From an uncultured Amylibacter sp. (GTDB lineage Bacteria > Pseudomonadota > Alphaproteobacteria > Rhodobacterales > Rhodobacteraceae), in NCBI GenBank assembly GCA_905181935.1, contig CAJIZV010000002.1, positions 372,001-436,000 on the forward strand: a stretch of DNA of 64,000 bases, written 5' to 3'. The notes beneath the pieces are model-generated. The model searched no databases. It worked only from the letters and a program-made list of their open reading frames with translations, and was not told where the DNA came from. Within the stretch, counting starts at the first letter, position 1, and every line of letters begins with the position of its first letter. The translations under genes and the position numbers were made by a program. Shown piece by piece: positions 29,602 through 39,265 of the stretch.

Positions 29602-29961
29602 GTATGGCAAACATTTTAAAATCCAAACGTCATAACGTGGGTGCTCCAAAGAGGATAGTGCTGGACTACTAGCAATCATCCAGCCCTCAAAAATAATTTT
29701 TTCTGAAATTTTTCCAGATATAGTTAAAAATGCAAAAGCATCATTATCGATAGAACTTGATGGATACCTGCATTCGCGCATTAAGACACTCATGTTACCC
29801 CGGACAAAAATATCACCATTTTCAAGTTGGAAATCTTTAACCTGTCCTGAAATTCTGTCTAAAGTACGTAAGATAGCCCCAGAACCATTTGTTGCTTTAA
29901 TAGAGCCCTGAGCAAATAATTCATTTGCAGAAAAAATAAATATTAGGATAAGAGCACGCAT
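29566..29961 (-). CDS. DUF2155 domain protein, exported
   Basis: A 131-residue protein with a signal peptide (about 1-18, ending in LFAQ) and a DUF2155 domain. Visible hallmarks are the LRTLDRISGQVKDF segment, the RECRYP cysteine motif and the FEGWMIASSPALSSLEHPRYD block near the end. Function is not known; the two conserved cysteines (in RECRYP and LKCLP) could form a disulfide in the periplasm. ATG 29961 shares one base with the mlaD stop, so it is co-translated with mlaD. The 3' end is antisense to the end of aat over 36 bases. Confidence 0.85.
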   Translation of the reverse strand: MRALILIFIFSANELFAQGSIKATNGSGAILRTLDRISGQVKDFQLENGDIFVRGNMSVLMRECRYPSSSIDNDAFAFLTISGKISEKIIFEGWMIASSPALSSLEHPRYDVWILKCLPYSKGNFMYQSAF

Positions 29962-30404
29962 TATTTGCCACTAGAAACAAATTTTAGTAATAAAGAAACT
30001 AAACTTACAGAACCTTGAGTATCCAAAAATTCTGCACCATCTTGCAATTCGAATTCAGATCCACCAGGAATTACTTCAACAAACGTTCCACCTAATAAGC
30101 CATCCTGGCTTACGGCAACACCACTGTCATCTGGAATCTTTAGATCTTCTCTCAAACTAAATATTATTTGGGCCCGAAAACTTTCAGGATCTAGCCACAT
30201 ATCAGTTACAGTACCAATTTTAACTCCAGCCATTCTAACATCTGTACCTGCAGTTATCCCGTCTGCCGATCTAAACGATGCCTTTAGTGTTAGGCCATTA
30301 TTTCCACCTACAGAATTTGTAGCATTAGCTACGTAAAATATAAAAACAATTGCTATTAAAAGTACTATACCACCTACGGCTGTTTCAATTTTAGAATTTG
30401 ACAT
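29961..30404 (-). CDS. mlaD: MlaD-like MCE-domain lipid transport protein
   Basis: Inner-membrane-anchored MCE protein of the Mla phospholipid transport system. It has one membrane helix (about 9-27) and an MCE domain (about 38-120) with the core ADGITAGTDVRMAGVKIGTV and the later VSQDGLLGGTFVEVIPG segment. ATG 30404 has an AGAG eight bases upstream; an in-frame TTG at 30428 overlapping the NDUFA12 gene is rejected as start. No mlaE, mlaF, mlaB or mlaC gene is adjacent, so the partners lie elsewhere. It sits in a NDUFA12-mlaD-DUF2155 string. Confidence 0.92.
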   Translation of the reverse strand: MSNSKIETAVGGIVLLIAIVFIFYVANATNSVGGNNGLTLKASFRSADGITAGTDVRMAGVKIGTVTDMWLDPESFRAQIIFSLREDLKIPDDSGVAVSQDGLLGGTFVEVIPGGSEFELQDGAEFLDTQGSVSLVSLLLKFVSSGK

Positions 30405-30412
30405 ACTGATCT

Positions 30413-30787
30413 CTATTCTGGCTGCCAAGCCTCATAATCGCTGCGTGATTTAGGCTCTAATATGCGTATGCTACCGTCTGGCGCATAAGCCATTGAAGTG
30501 CCTGTTAGGTTTTCTTGATGCGGTTTTTCCCATTTTTTATGAGCAAACGGTTTATTTTCTGGCGTATCCTTAAAGGTGTGATGCAGCCATCCATGCCAAT
30601 CTGCATTTACGCGAGATGCTTCTGCTTCCCCGTTAAATATTACCCAACGACGTTTAGAATCACGTGTTGTATAATAAATATTACCTTGCTCATCTTCACC
30701 AACTTTAACACCATTGCGCCAAGTGTGAATACGTGTATTCAATGTCTGCGAGTTCCACCAAGTCACTAAGCTATTCAAAAATTTCAT
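30413..30787 (-). CDS. NDUFA12-type NADH:ubiquinone oxidoreductase subunit
   Basis: Small accessory subunit of respiratory complex I, related to the mitochondrial 17.2-kDa/B17.2 protein. The 124-residue chain has the family pattern: [18 protein letters not shown] near residue 30, [15 protein letters not shown], and the [13 protein letters not shown] block. Such subunits are characteristic of alphaproteobacteria and mitochondria. The main nuo operon is not in the window. Probably first gene of the NDUFA12-mlaD-DUF2155 transcript, with its promoter in 30788-30860. Confidence 0.93.
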   Translation of the reverse strand: MKFLNSLVTWWNSQTLNTRIHTWRNGVKVGEDEQGNIYYTTRDSKRRWVIFNGEAEASRVNADWHGWLHHTFKDTPENKPFAHKKWEKPHQENLTGTSMAYAPDGSIRILEPKSRSDYEAWQPE

Positions 30788-30864
30788 TGTATGAGCCTTT
30801 AATACATCTTTTTATTATTATCTAATGTTCAAAATCAAGTATATTAATAGTAACATACTAAATC

Positions 30865-30893
30865 AAACCTTTAAAAATAGAATTAAAAGGTTT
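30865..30893 (-). terminator. Possible clpX terminator hairpin
   Basis: A perfect 8-bp inverted repeat, AAACCTTT (30865-30872) and AAAGGTTT (30886-30893), lies 60 bases past the clpX stop on the minus strand. The T-run is short, so termination is uncertain. Confidence 0.4.
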
Positions 30894-30952
30894 TGGCCTC
30901 AAAACTCAAACTTTAATATGTTGCCTTATGTAGCTACTAACCACAAACCATA

Positions 30953-32215
30953 TTAGCCAGCAGATGCTTCTTCAACTTTATCTACGTAAACAATAAGTGG
31001 CTCACCTTCACCATTAACAGCTTCTACGTTTACAACTACTTCCTGAACATTTTCCAACCCAGGCAAGTCAAACATAGTGTTTAACAATATATCTTCTAAG
31101 ATAGATCTTAGACCACGAGCACCTGTTTTTCGTTTTATGGCACGTTTAGCGATTGCATTAAGGGCATCGTCTGTGAATGTAAGTTGAGTGTCTTCTAAAG
31201 AAAATAACGTTTGATATTGTTTAACTAATGCATTCTTTGGTTTTGAAAGGATTGTAACTAATGCGTCTTCATCTAAGTCGGTCAACGTAGCTAAAACAGG
31301 TAAGCGGCCTACAAATTCAGGTATTAAACCAAATTTTAATAAATCTTCAGGTTCCATTTCAGTAAATATTTCACCAATTCCACGGCTTTCTTCATCTTTT
31401 ACATCAGCGCCAAAACCAATGCCAGAACCCTGGCCACGTTGGCTAATAATGCGATCTAAACCCGAGAATGCGCCACCACAGATAAATAATATATTTGTAG
31501 TATCGACTTGTAAAAATTCTTGTTGTGGATGTTTGCGTCCGCCTTGGGGAGGAACTGAGGCAATTGTACCTTCCATTATTTTCAGCAATGCTTGCTGGAC
31601 ACCTTCACCTGAGACATCACGTGTAATTGATGGATTATCTGATTTACGAGTGATTTTATCAACTTCATCAATGTATACAATACCGCGCTCGGCACGCTCA
31701 ACATTATATTCAGATGCTTGAAGTAATTTTAAAATGATGTTTTCAACATCTTCACCAACATAACCAGCTTCAGTTAAAGTTGTTGCATCCGCCATTGTGA
31801 ACGGCACATCAATTACCCGCGCTAACGTTTGAGCCAGTAGTGTTTTACCGCAGCCTGTTGGACCAACAAGAAGAATATTAGATTTTGATAATTCAATATC
31901 ACTGCCAGTATCTGTGTGATCTAGTCGTTTGTAGTGGTTATGTACCGCTACTGAGAGGACACGTTTTGCAACGTCTTGCCCAATTACATAATCATCCAGA
32001 GTTTGACAAATAGTTGCTGGTGTAGGGACACCTTCACCAGACTTAACAACTCCAGCTTTTGCTTCTTCACGAATAATATCCATGCATAATTCAACACATT
32101 CATCACATATGAATACTGTTGGTCCCGCAATTAGCTTGCGAACCTCATGCTGACTTTTACCACAAAAAGAGCAATATAATGTATTTTTAGCATCAGTGTC
32201 TTTAGAATTGGACAT
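30953..32215 (-). CDS. clpX: ATP-dependent Clp protease ATPase subunit ClpX
   Basis: AAA+ unfoldase that feeds substrates to ClpP. The N-terminal zinc-binding domain has C15, C18, C37 and C40 in CSFCGK and CDEC. The AAA+ module has Walker A GPTGCGKT, Walker [11 protein letters not shown], and RGVYIDE-type pore surroundings; the ClpP-docking loop is in the SGIGFGADV region. Length 420 is standard. It lies 110 bases after clpP on the same strand, in the conserved tig-clpP-clpX order. In alphaproteobacteria ClpXP is a central cell-cycle protease. Confidence 0.98.
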   Translation of the reverse strand: MSNSKDTDAKNTLYCSFCGKSQHEVRKLIAGPTVFICDECVELCMDIIREEAKAGVVKSGEGVPTPATICQTLDDYVIGQDVAKRVLSVAVHNHYKRLDHTDTGSDIELSKSNILLVGPTGCGKTLLAQTLARVIDVPFTMADATTLTEAGYVGEDVENIILKLLQASEYNVERAERGIVYIDEVDKITRKSDNPSITRDVSGEGVQQALLKIMEGTIASVPPQGGRKHPQQEFLQVDTTNILFICGGAFSGLDRIISQRGQGSGIGFGADVKDEESRGIGEIFTEMEPEDLLKFGLIPEFVGRLPVLATLTDLDEDALVTILSKPKNALVKQYQTLFSLEDTQLTFTDDALNAIAKRAIKRKTGARGLRSILEDILLNTMFDLPGLENVQEVVVNVEAVNGEGEPLIVYVDKVEEASAG

Positions 32216-32325
32216 TCATTACTCCACAATTCGTTTGTTAGTTGCATTTCAAAGAATATTTCAGAAAGTGGTCAAGGACAATGGTATATTTTGATTACAA
32301 TATGTTTATAAATTTAACCAATAAA

Positions 32326-32940
32326 TTAATCTTCACGTTTCTGTACAATTTCATCAATCAAACCCCAATCTTTAGCTTCTTCAGCAGTCATAAAGTTATC
32401 ACGATCTAAGGCAGCTTCAACAGTACTTAATTCTTGAGAACAATGTTTTACATAAATATTATTCAAACGATCCTTTAATTCCAAAATTTCTTTCGCGTGC
32501 AATGCTATATCAGATGCTTGTCCTGAAAAGCCACCAGATGGTTGATGCACCATAACTCGAGCATTCGGCAACGCAAAACGCATGCCTTTGTCTCCAGCCG
32601 CCAAAAGTAGAGAACCCATGGAGGCTGCCTGACCTATACACAGAGTGGAAACCTTTGGGCGTATGTACTGCATGGTATCATATATAGCCATGCCGGCAGT
32701 AACAACGCCACCTGGACTATTAATATACATAGAGATATCTTTTTTTGGATTTTCAGCTTCAAGAAACAACAGCTGAGCAACTATTAAAGTAGACATTCCA
32801 TCGTGGACAGGTCCTGAAACAAAAATAATTCGTTCTTTTAGTAAACGTGAAAAAATATCATATGATCGTTCACCCCTTGCAGTTTGCTCAACCACCATCG
32901 GAACTAATGTATTATTATAAACTTCTAAAGGATCACGCAT
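32326..32940 (-). CDS. clpP: ATP-dependent Clp protease proteolytic subunit
   Basis: Serine protease that forms the double-heptamer barrel with ClpX or ClpA caps. Catalytic S107 lies in [11 protein letters not shown] and H132 in MVHQPSGG; the aspartate is in the ALDRDNFM segment near residue 180. The 204-residue length is standard, with a short propeptide before the mature chain. It is separated from tig by a strong terminator, so clpP-clpX probably have their own promoter in 32941-33040. Confidence 0.98.
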   Translation of the reverse strand: MRDPLEVYNNTLVPMVVEQTARGERSYDIFSRLLKERIIFVSGPVHDGMSTLIVAQLLFLEAENPKKDISMYINSPGGVVTAGMAIYDTMQYIRPKVSTLCIGQAASMGSLLLAAGDKGMRFALPNARVMVHQPSGGFSGQASDIALHAKEILELKDRLNNIYVKHCSQELSTVEAALDRDNFMTAEEAKDWGLIDEIVQKRED

Positions 32941-33042
32941 GAATTTCCTGCCTATTAACTTTGATTTTAACTTTAACTGTAATGCGCACCCTAGCTCGCT
33001 TCAAGTCATGTTTGACATATTATTTCTAAGGGTGAAATAAAA

Positions 33043-33074
33043 CAAAAAAACCTGTTCAAGTATATGAACAGGTT
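33043..33074 (-). terminator. tig terminator
   Basis: A perfect 10-bp stem, AACCTGTTCA (33049-33058) and TGAACAGGTT (33065-33074), read on the minus strand is followed by a seven-T run. It lies 21 bases past the tig stop codon. Confidence 0.88.
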
Positions 33075-33094
33075 AAATTCTTAATAATCAAACT

Positions 33095-34423
33095 TTAGTT
33101 ATCAAGAGCTTCAACAGCCTTCTGAAGATCCTCTTTGGACACTTCTTTGTCAGTCATCTTTGCAATGGAAACTATATGATCAACTACTTTTTCTTCAAAC
33201 AAAGGTGCTCTAATTTGTTGCTGAACTTGAGGGTTTTTTTGAACATACTCAAAAAATTGCTGGGCATTAGATCCATATTGTTGAGCTTGTTGAATAACAG
33301 CTTGTTGCATCTCAGTATCAGAAACTGTGATTTCTTTAATATTTCCAACTTCTGCTAGTAATAATCCTAAGCGCACACGTCGAACAGCTAGCTTTTTATG
33401 CTCCTCAGTAGTTTCAATTTCTGGATGATCATGGCCCTCAACTTCAGGATTATCTTCATGCCATAATTGGTGAGCAATTTGTCCAGCTTCAGTAGATACT
33501 AAACCTTCTGGCAATTCAAAATCAACCAGCTTTTCTAAACTATCCATAAGGTCACGTTTCATAACTATACGTGATGCGCCCTTAAATTCTTCTTCCAAAC
33601 GCTCAGAAATTTTACCTTTTAGATCAGCCAAATCCTCAGCGCCAAATTTCTTTGCTAACTCATCGTTAATCTCTGCTTTGATAGCACCTTTGACAGCGTT
33701 TAACTTACAAGTAAAAACAGCGTCTTTGCCTGCTAAATTTTCTGCACCATAATCACCTGGGAAAGATACATTTACTACTACATCATCTCCAGCTTTGGCA
33801 CCAACCAGCTGCTCTTCGAATCCAGGTATAAAGCTATTTGATCCAAGAACTAATGGGTAGTCATCTGCTTGCCCACCATCAAAGACTTCACCATCAACTT
33901 TACCCAAAAAATTAATTACAACTTGATCGCCATTTTTTGCTTTTGATCCAGTCTTTTTATCAGAAAAATCTTGATTCGTTTCTGCAAGATTTTCAAGTGC
34001 TTCTTTAATGTCTACTTCAGCAGCTTTAACAACCATTTGTGACAGTTTAATTTTTGAAAAATCTACTTCTGGCACAATTGGTAAACATTCATAAGAAACA
34101 TTTACCTCGACATCATCGCCCTCTTTCCAGTTTTCATTAGTCATTTTCATTTCTGGCTGACCTGCTGGACGATCACCAGAAGTTTCAAGATGTGCATTCA
34201 TTGCGCCATCAACAGATTCTTGCATAGCTTCGCCCAAAACTGCTGGTCCATGTTGTTTTTTCAACATTGCCATAGGCACTTTACCTTTGCGAAAACCTTT
34301 TAATTCTATGGTTGGTTGGGCTTCTTTAAGCTTTGCATCAACTGTGGCATTGAGATCAGCAGCAGTGACTATAATTTTATAACCGCGCTTCAAGCCTTCA
34401 TTTAAGGTTTGGGTGATTGCCAT
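33095..34423 (-). CDS. tig: Trigger factor
   Basis: Ribosome-bound chaperone with peptidyl-prolyl isomerase activity. The ribosome-binding signature GFRKGKVP is near residue 43-50, the FKBP-type domain spans about 150-245, and the C-terminal helical domain completes 442 residues. ATG 34423 has AAAGGA upstream and begins with [10 protein letters not shown], as expected. The frame stays open for 41 more codons upstream, but that extension is cysteine-rich and lacks a ribosome binding site, so I reject it. First gene of the tig-clpP-clpX group. Its leader contains small GC-rich hairpins. Confidence 0.96.
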   Translation of the reverse strand: MAITQTLNEGLKRGYKIIVTAADLNATVDAKLKEAQPTIELKGFRKGKVPMAMLKKQHGPAVLGEAMQESVDGAMNAHLETSGDRPAGQPEMKMTNENWKEGDDVEVNVSYECLPIVPEVDFSKIKLSQMVVKAAEVDIKEALENLAETNQDFSDKKTGSKAKNGDQVVINFLGKVDGEVFDGGQADDYPLVLGSNSFIPGFEEQLVGAKAGDDVVVNVSFPGDYGAENLAGKDAVFTCKLNAVKGAIKAEINDELAKKFGAEDLADLKGKISERLEEEFKGASRIVMKRDLMDSLEKLVDFELPEGLVSTEAGQIAHQLWHEDNPEVEGHDHPEIETTEEHKKLAVRRVRLGLLLAEVGNIKEITVSDTEMQQAVIQQAQQYGSNAQQFFEYVQKNPQVQQQIRAPLFEEKVVDHIVSIAKMTDKEVSKEDLQKAVEALDN

Positions 34424-34732
34424 TTTTAGGTCCTTTAATTTAGTGGCGCATCCAATCAGATACGCACACACGCATGGAAAAACTGAGGCCCTTTTAAGGG
34501 TGCATGGGCATGCTTGCAAGGGCGAATTAAGTTTATAGTGGCGCAAAAAAAACAGCCCTTAAAGCCAAAACTATAAGAAAGTTTTAATTTTAAGATTAAA
34601 GGTCAAATATAAATCATTTAGATTGAAAAAATTAGCTCAAATAATTAGTGTTAAAAATAAAATTTTATATTTAAATATATTATCATATCGAATATAAGAA
34701 TACGTTAAACTAACGATATTGGAGTAGCTAAA
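34424..34732. other. Divergent gap between tig and small secreted protein gene
   Basis: About 309 bases. The tig leader has a CCCTT/AAGGG hairpin (34489-34500) and GCAT/ATGC (34502-34513), plus a 10-base direct repeat TAGTGGCGCA at 34441-34450 and 34536-34545. The right half is AT-rich with no identifiable promoter motif and no gene. Confidence 0.45.
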
Positions 34733-34891
34733 ATGAAAACTATAATCTTAGTTATATTTATACTGCTAGCTAATACTGCAGTTGCAGAGAATGCTCCATC
34801 ATGCCCAGACAGAGGTGCTGACCCAATGACTTTTTGTTTGCCAGGAATGACTTGGGATCAAAACTTAAAAGCTTGCGTTGGAATGGTATAG
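34733..34891 (+). CDS. Small secreted cysteine-containing protein, unknown
   Basis: A 52-residue protein with a clear signal peptide (about 1-18, cleavage after AVA) and a mature part of only 34 residues holding three cysteines (C24, C35, C48). The last two are in a CLPGMTWDQNLKAC pattern; a C-x2-G-x-W-D-x-C arrangement recurs in short bacterial secreted proteins and loosely recalls chitin-binding peritrophin repeats, though I do not claim that function. The ribosome binding site GGAG lies eight bases before the ATG, which supports translation. Thirteen bases before the next secreted-protein frame begins its upstream region, so the two may share a transcript. Confidence 0.6.
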   Translation: MKTIILVIFILLANTAVAENAPSCPDRGADPMTFCLPGMTWDQNLKACVGMV

Positions 34892-34936
34892 ATTTAAGAT
34901 ATTTTGGATGTACAAAAAAATAATTTAGGCTGCAAA

Positions 34937-35410
34937 ATGAAAAGACTTTTTACAATTTTACTCTTTTTGTTGTCGACACCTGTATCTGCTCAAAATACGC
35001 ACTCTTCATATGTTGATCCTAACTTTACAATTAAAGGTAAATTAATTTCAGTTTTTATCATAGATAAAGCCACAACTGCGTGCTGGACTAACATTGGTGA
35101 AGTCAAAAGTTATGCAGAAAAAAAACTATCAGATGCTGGAGCTATTATAATAAAATCAAAAAGTATGGCTAAGTCTATGCTTAATAGTAATACTGAATTT
35201 GCATTAAATATTGCACTACACGCTCAGAGGGTGGAACCAACTGGCTGGTGCTATGGGCATATGAGTATGAACCTTTCAAAGCCTGTAATTTATAATTCAG
35301 AAATTCTTATGGGTTTTGCCTCTAAAAATGATGCACAAAAGTTTAAACGTAAAAATTTCAACATGGAAATACTGGATTGGGTTGGTAAACATTTGAAAAA
35401 TTATGATTAA
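34937..35410 (+). CDS. Secreted hypothetical protein
   Basis: A 157-residue protein with a signal peptide (about 1-18, ending in VSAQ) and no membrane helix afterwards. Mature chain holds two cysteines (in ACWTNIGE and GWCYGHM), a lysine-rich middle, and alternating strands and helices suggesting a small periplasmic alpha/beta domain. I recognise no family. ATG 34937 is chosen because the signal peptide starts there; an in-frame TTG at 34904 lies upstream. It follows the 52-residue secreted protein by 45 bases, and neither resembles the housekeeping genes around it. Confidence 0.65.
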   Translation: MKRLFTILLFLLSTPVSAQNTHSSYVDPNFTIKGKLISVFIIDKATTACWTNIGEVKSYAEKKLSDAGAIIIKSKSMAKSMLNSNTEFALNIALHAQRVEPTGWCYGHMSMNLSKPVIYNSEILMGFASKNDAQKFKRKNFNMEILDWVGKHLKNYD

Positions 35411-35919
35411 AGCTACAAATAAAAGTGGCGCAGGTGAAAGTATAAGTTACCTTAAAGAAGAAGCTAACATGATTCCAACACATATTTTGATATGAAAATT
35501 AGTGCCTGACAACTTAGGATGATGACTCGACGTGTGCTAATGTGTGACACGATGTGTGATTAAAGATGAATACATAATAATTTCATCCATTACATATTTA
35601 TAAAATAACTACCAAAGCATTAACTATAAAATATTATCCAATGTTCATGTTCCATAGCTTCTCCTCAATAAATACCCCAGACAGGCCAAATTGGCTACAT
35701 ACGTAATATACAGATGATGTTTGCCAGTGATGTTTATTGTGAGCGTGTTAAGCACTTTGACCTACACTTAATTAAGATAACTCAACTCTTTTGCATTGCT
35801 CAACAAACTGAACTATTAATATCTAAATTCTCAATAGATCAAGATTAGAAATCTTTCATGGAAGATACGACAAAAATAAATTTAATATCCAAAGCTCTAA
35901 TGTTTTTAACATTTCTTGG
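35411..35919. other. Gene-poor gap before tRNA-Leu
   Basis: About 500 bases with no gene I can support. It contains three GTGTG copies (35532, 35542, 35554) about one helical turn apart, a short frame at 35403-35495 overlapping the upstream stop codon, and otherwise mixed sequence. It lies on the 3' side of the tRNA, where integrated elements usually sit, but no integrase or direct repeat of the tRNA end is visible. Confidence 0.4.
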
Positions 35920-36003
35920 TGGTGCGGGTGAAAGGACTTGAACCTTCACGCCTTGCGGCGCCAGAACCTAAATCTGGTGCGTCTACCATTCCGCCACACC
36001 CGC
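35920..36003 (-). tRNA. tRNA-Leu (anticodon TAG)
   Basis: Full cloverleaf on the minus strand: acceptor arms GCGGGTG and CACCCGC, D-arm with GGAATGGTAGACGC, anticodon stem CCAGA/TCTGG around TTTAGGT giving anticodon TAG (35968-35970), a long class II variable arm CGCCGCAAGGCGT, T-arm GAAGG-TTCAAGT-CCTTT, discriminator A and an encoded CCA at 35920-35922. Confidence 0.97.
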
Positions 36004-36473
36004 ACTTTGAAAATCAATATTAAAGATTTTTTGTGTTCTAGCTCAAGGCGTAATCTGTTACCAGTAGAAAATGCATATTAATTATAAAAAGTATATAAGT
36101 TTAAAAGAAGCTCTACTTAAAACAAAAAATGATAAAAATTTACCTAAAACTTAATAAATTTTACTAAAAATAATAAATAATTTATATTTTCATAAATAAT
36201 AAAAACTATAATGAATTATATATCTATTATCAAAATTATTTATGTTTATTAAAATAAAAAATGTTTCGAATTTAAACTATAATTTAATTTTCACCAATGA
36301 GAGTATATAGACCTTATGTTTATTTAATGGCTAAATATTAACCAATATGCCTAATATTTATACACCATTATTATAAACATAGAATAAATACACATATTAT
36401 ATTCATCTCGAATTGCACAAATTATCAAAAAATGATGGACAAGTAATAAGAACTTTAATCAGAAGGTATCTAA
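36004..36473. other. AT-rich upstream region of glnB
   Basis: About 470 very AT-rich bases between tRNA-Leu and glnB. It should hold the glnBA promoter, but I find no convincing RpoN -24/-12 site, no clear NtrC box and no reading frame. GAAGG serves as the glnB ribosome binding site. Confidence 0.5.
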
Positions 36474-36812
<339 letters not shown>

Positions 36813-36840
36813 GTTAAGAAAAGCCAGAAAGGAACTCACC

Positions 36841-38247
36841 ATGAGTGCTAAAGATCTCGTAAAACGCATAGCTGACGAGGATATTAAATATGTGGACATT
36901 CGTTTTACAGACCCTCGAGGTCGCCTACAACACGTAACAGTTATCAATGACGAAGTTGATGAAGATTTTCTTGAAGGCGGCTTCATGTTTGATGGTTCTT
37001 CAATCGCAGGCTGGAAGTCAATTGAAGAATCTGACATGAAATTAATACCAGACTGTGAAAGTGCATATTTAGATCCATTCTATGCAGAAAAAACAATTTG
37101 TGTTCATTGTCACGTAGTTGAGCCTGATACAGGTGAAACTTACGAACGTTGCCCTCGCTCAACTGCAATGCGTGCAGAAGAGTATTTAATAGCATCAGGC
37201 ATTGGCGACACATCATTTTGGGGTCCAGAAGCAGAATTCTTTTTATTTGATGATGTTCGTTATTCAAACTCTATCAATAAAGTTTCTTACGAAGTTGATG
37301 CAGCAGATGCTTCTTGGAATACGGATGCTGAATTCGAAATGGGTAATATGGGGCATCGTCCAGGAATTAAGGGTGGTTACTTCCCTGTAAATCCAACAGA
37401 CGCAGCACAAGATTTACGTGGTGAAATGCTTTCTACAATGAAAAATATTGGCATGAAAGTAGATAAGCACCACCATGAAGTTGCATCTTGTCAACACGAA
37501 TTAGGTCTAGTTTTTGGCACACTAGTAAAGCAAGCCGACGAACTCCAAAAATACAAATACATCATACATAATGTCGCTCATGCTTATGGCAAATCAGCAA
37601 CATTTATGCCAAAGCCTATATATGGTGACAATGGCACTGGTATGCATGTAAACATGTCTATCTGGAAAGAAGGAAAGCCGTTGTTTGCAGGTGACAAATA
37701 TGCTGACCTGTCTGACGATGCTCTATACTTTATCGGTGGTATATTAAAGCATGCTAAATCACTAAATGCTTTCACTAATCCATCAACTAATAGTTATAAA
37801 CGTCTAATTCCTGGCTTTGAAGCACCAGTATTACGCGCATATTCAGCACGCAACCGTTCTGGATGCGTAAGAATTCCGTGGGCTGAATCTCCAAAAGCAA
37901 AACGTGTAGAAGCTCGTTTTCCTGATCCAGCAGCTAACCCTTATCTTTGTTTCTCAGCTTTGCTAATGGCAGGTCTAGACGGAATTCGAAATAAAATTGA
38001 TCCAGGACCTGCCTCTGACAAAGATTTATATGACCTACCCGCTGAAGAGTTAGCAGGAATTCCCACAGTATGTGGTTCACTGCGAGAAGCTCTAGAAGAA
38101 CTCAAAGCAGATCATGATTATTTGGTTGAAGGCGGTGTGTTTACTAAATCTCAGATTGACGGTTATATTGAACTTAAAGAAGAAGAGAACACACTGTACG
38201 AACATACTCCACACCCAGTGGAATTTCAGATGTACTATAGCTGTTAA
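36841..38247 (+). CDS. glnA: Glutamine synthetase type I
   Basis: Makes glutamine from glutamate, ammonia and ATP; the main ammonium assimilation enzyme. Length 468 residues is standard for GSI-beta. The beta-Grasp start, FDGSSIAGW (about 50-58), the metal-site EAEFFLFD, the KHHHEVA segment, and the NRSGCVRIP region are present. The adenylylation site Y397 sits in DLYDLPAEE, so activity is expected to be tuned by GlnE and PII. It follows glnB in an operon and ends at a clear terminator. Confidence 0.97.
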   Translation: MSAKDLVKRIADEDIKYVDIRFTDPRGRLQHVTVINDEVDEDFLEGGFMFDGSSIAGWKSIEESDMKLIPDCESAYLDPFYAEKTICVHCHVVEPDTGETYERCPRSTAMRAEEYLIASGIGDTSFWGPEAEFFLFDDVRYSNSINKVSYEVDAADASWNTDAEFEMGNMGHRPGIKGGYFPVNPTDAAQDLRGEMLSTMKNIGMKVDKHHHEVASCQHELGLVFGTLVKQADELQKYKYIIHNVAHAYGKSATFMPKPIYGDNGTGMHVNMSIWKEGKPLFAGDKYADLSDDALYFIGGILKHAKSLNAFTNPSTNSYKRLIPGFEAPVLRAYSARNRSGCVRIPWAESPKAKRVEARFPDPAANPYLCFSALLMAGLDGIRNKIDPGPASDKDLYDLPAEELAGIPTVCGSLREALEELKADHDYLVEGGVFTKSQIDGYIELKEEENTLYEHTPHPVEFQMYYSC

Positions 38248-38274
38248 TAGGTTACATATATTTTAATAATTATA

Positions 38275-38301
38275 AACCCTCGCAATTTGCGGGGGTTTTT
38301 T
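38275..38301 (+). terminator. glnA terminator
   Basis: A 10-bp stem (38275-38284 with 38288-38297, one G-T pair) with a 3-base loop followed by a six-T run. The T-run touches the last base of the convergent DUF3445 gene's stop codon. Confidence 0.9.
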
Positions 38302-39094
38302 ATTGTGTTACAGCATTTAGCGTTATTTTTTGAATATCAGTCAATTCCAAAAATGGGAGGACACAGGTATGAATGCCAAATATTATAGCCTGAGTATTGG
38401 GTAATTTACAGAATGACTGGCGTTCAACTCTAACCCATTGCTCTTTTGACACAATACGTGGCCTAACCTCATGTCTTTTCCGTGGCTGATGCAAGTCTGG
38501 GTCATCATAAACCAACCAATTAGCTCGCCACATATCTTGATCGGGGCGCATTAACTTAAATATACGGTCTACGCGTTTAGCAAGATCAGCAGAATATTCT
38601 TCAACAGGTTCATGAATACTAGTCATTGGCCGCATAAACTTCTCAGATAATGTCCAACTAGCAGGGAAACACATAGCAGCTCCAACTAAGATATATTCAT
38701 CTTCTATCGGCAACATTATACATAGATCTTGCTGAACTAAGGATCTTGCAGTTTTAAGCGCTTGGTTCCAATCTATTTTCACTATAACACTATCTGGCCG
38801 TTTAACCGTATTTGCATTTATTAAATAACCTTTGATACCAATTAATGCCTTCAAAACATGTGCTAATAATTCACGCGCAGCATCATCAGCATAGATGTCA
38901 ATTAATAACACAGAATTCAACTTATTGCTTAATAAATAATCAGCGTAAGCCATTTGTCCATCAAATACATTGTCGACCAAGATCCAATCTTTTCGATCTA
39001 ATGGATTAATACCTGGAAGCCCTTTTAAATGTAATTCATGCCAAGGTGAAATCGGTAAATGATCTTGGAAAATATTACTAAAATTATGTTTCAT
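38300..39094 (-). CDS. DUF3445 protein, haem-dependent oxidative N-demethylase-like
   Basis: A 264-residue cytoplasmic protein of the DUF3445 group, whose characterised member (HODM alpha subunit) uses haem and oxygen to strip a methyl group from dimethylamine. Family marks include the FPASWTLSEKFMRPMTSIHEPV block (quoted in part: CFPASW, RPMTSIHEPV), the MWRANWLVYDDPDL stretch and the late VRVERQSFCKLP segment. No gene for the other HODM subunits lies nearby. It is divergent from dddP across 171 bases, which include a 17-bp palindrome, so shared control with DMSP use is possible. The substrate is not shown by sequence. Confidence 0.83.
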   Translation of the reverse strand: MKHNFSNIFQDHLPISPWHELHLKGLPGINPLDRKDWILVDNVFDGQMAYADYLLSNKLNSVLLIDIYADDAARELLAHVLKALIGIKGYLINANTVKRPDSVIVKIDWNQALKTARSLVQQDLCIMLPIEDEYILVGAAMCFPASWTLSEKFMRPMTSIHEPVEEYSADLAKRVDRIFKLMRPDQDMWRANWLVYDDPDLHQPRKRHEVRPRIVSKEQWVRVERQSFCKLPNTQAIIFGIHTCVLPFLELTDIQKITLNAVTQ

Positions 39095-39265
39095 TATATA
39101 AACATCGCATTTTAAAAATAAAATTCAATCTAAAAAAAGACTTTATCTATAACATAAATATCAAAATATTTGATAAAACCAAACATCGAAATCGACCTCA
39201 ATGCCGTTTTTGAACAAGCAAAATAAACATTTATTGATCTTTTATATAAATGTGGAGGGATTACG
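39095..39265. promoter_or_regulatory. DUF3445-dddP divergent promoter region with palindrome
   Basis: A perfect palindrome of 7-3-7 layout, TATCAAA-ATA-TTTGATA, lies at 39159-39175 about midway between the two start codons. It has the size of a dimeric repressor operator. A strong GGAGGG ribosome binding site ends about seven bases before the dddP start. Confidence 0.55.

Noticed and set aside
34424..34546. 41-codon N-terminal extension of trigger factor
   Set aside because: ATG 34423 has a good ribosome binding site and the family start; the extension is cysteine-rich and covers leader hairpins.
35403..35495. 30-codon frame after the 157-residue secreted protein
   Set aside because: Overlaps the upstream stop codon, has no ribosome binding site and no recognisable feature.
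35411..36003. Integrated element at tRNA-Leu
   Set aside because: No integrase, no repeated tRNA 3' end and no mobile genes; only the gap itself is suggestive.
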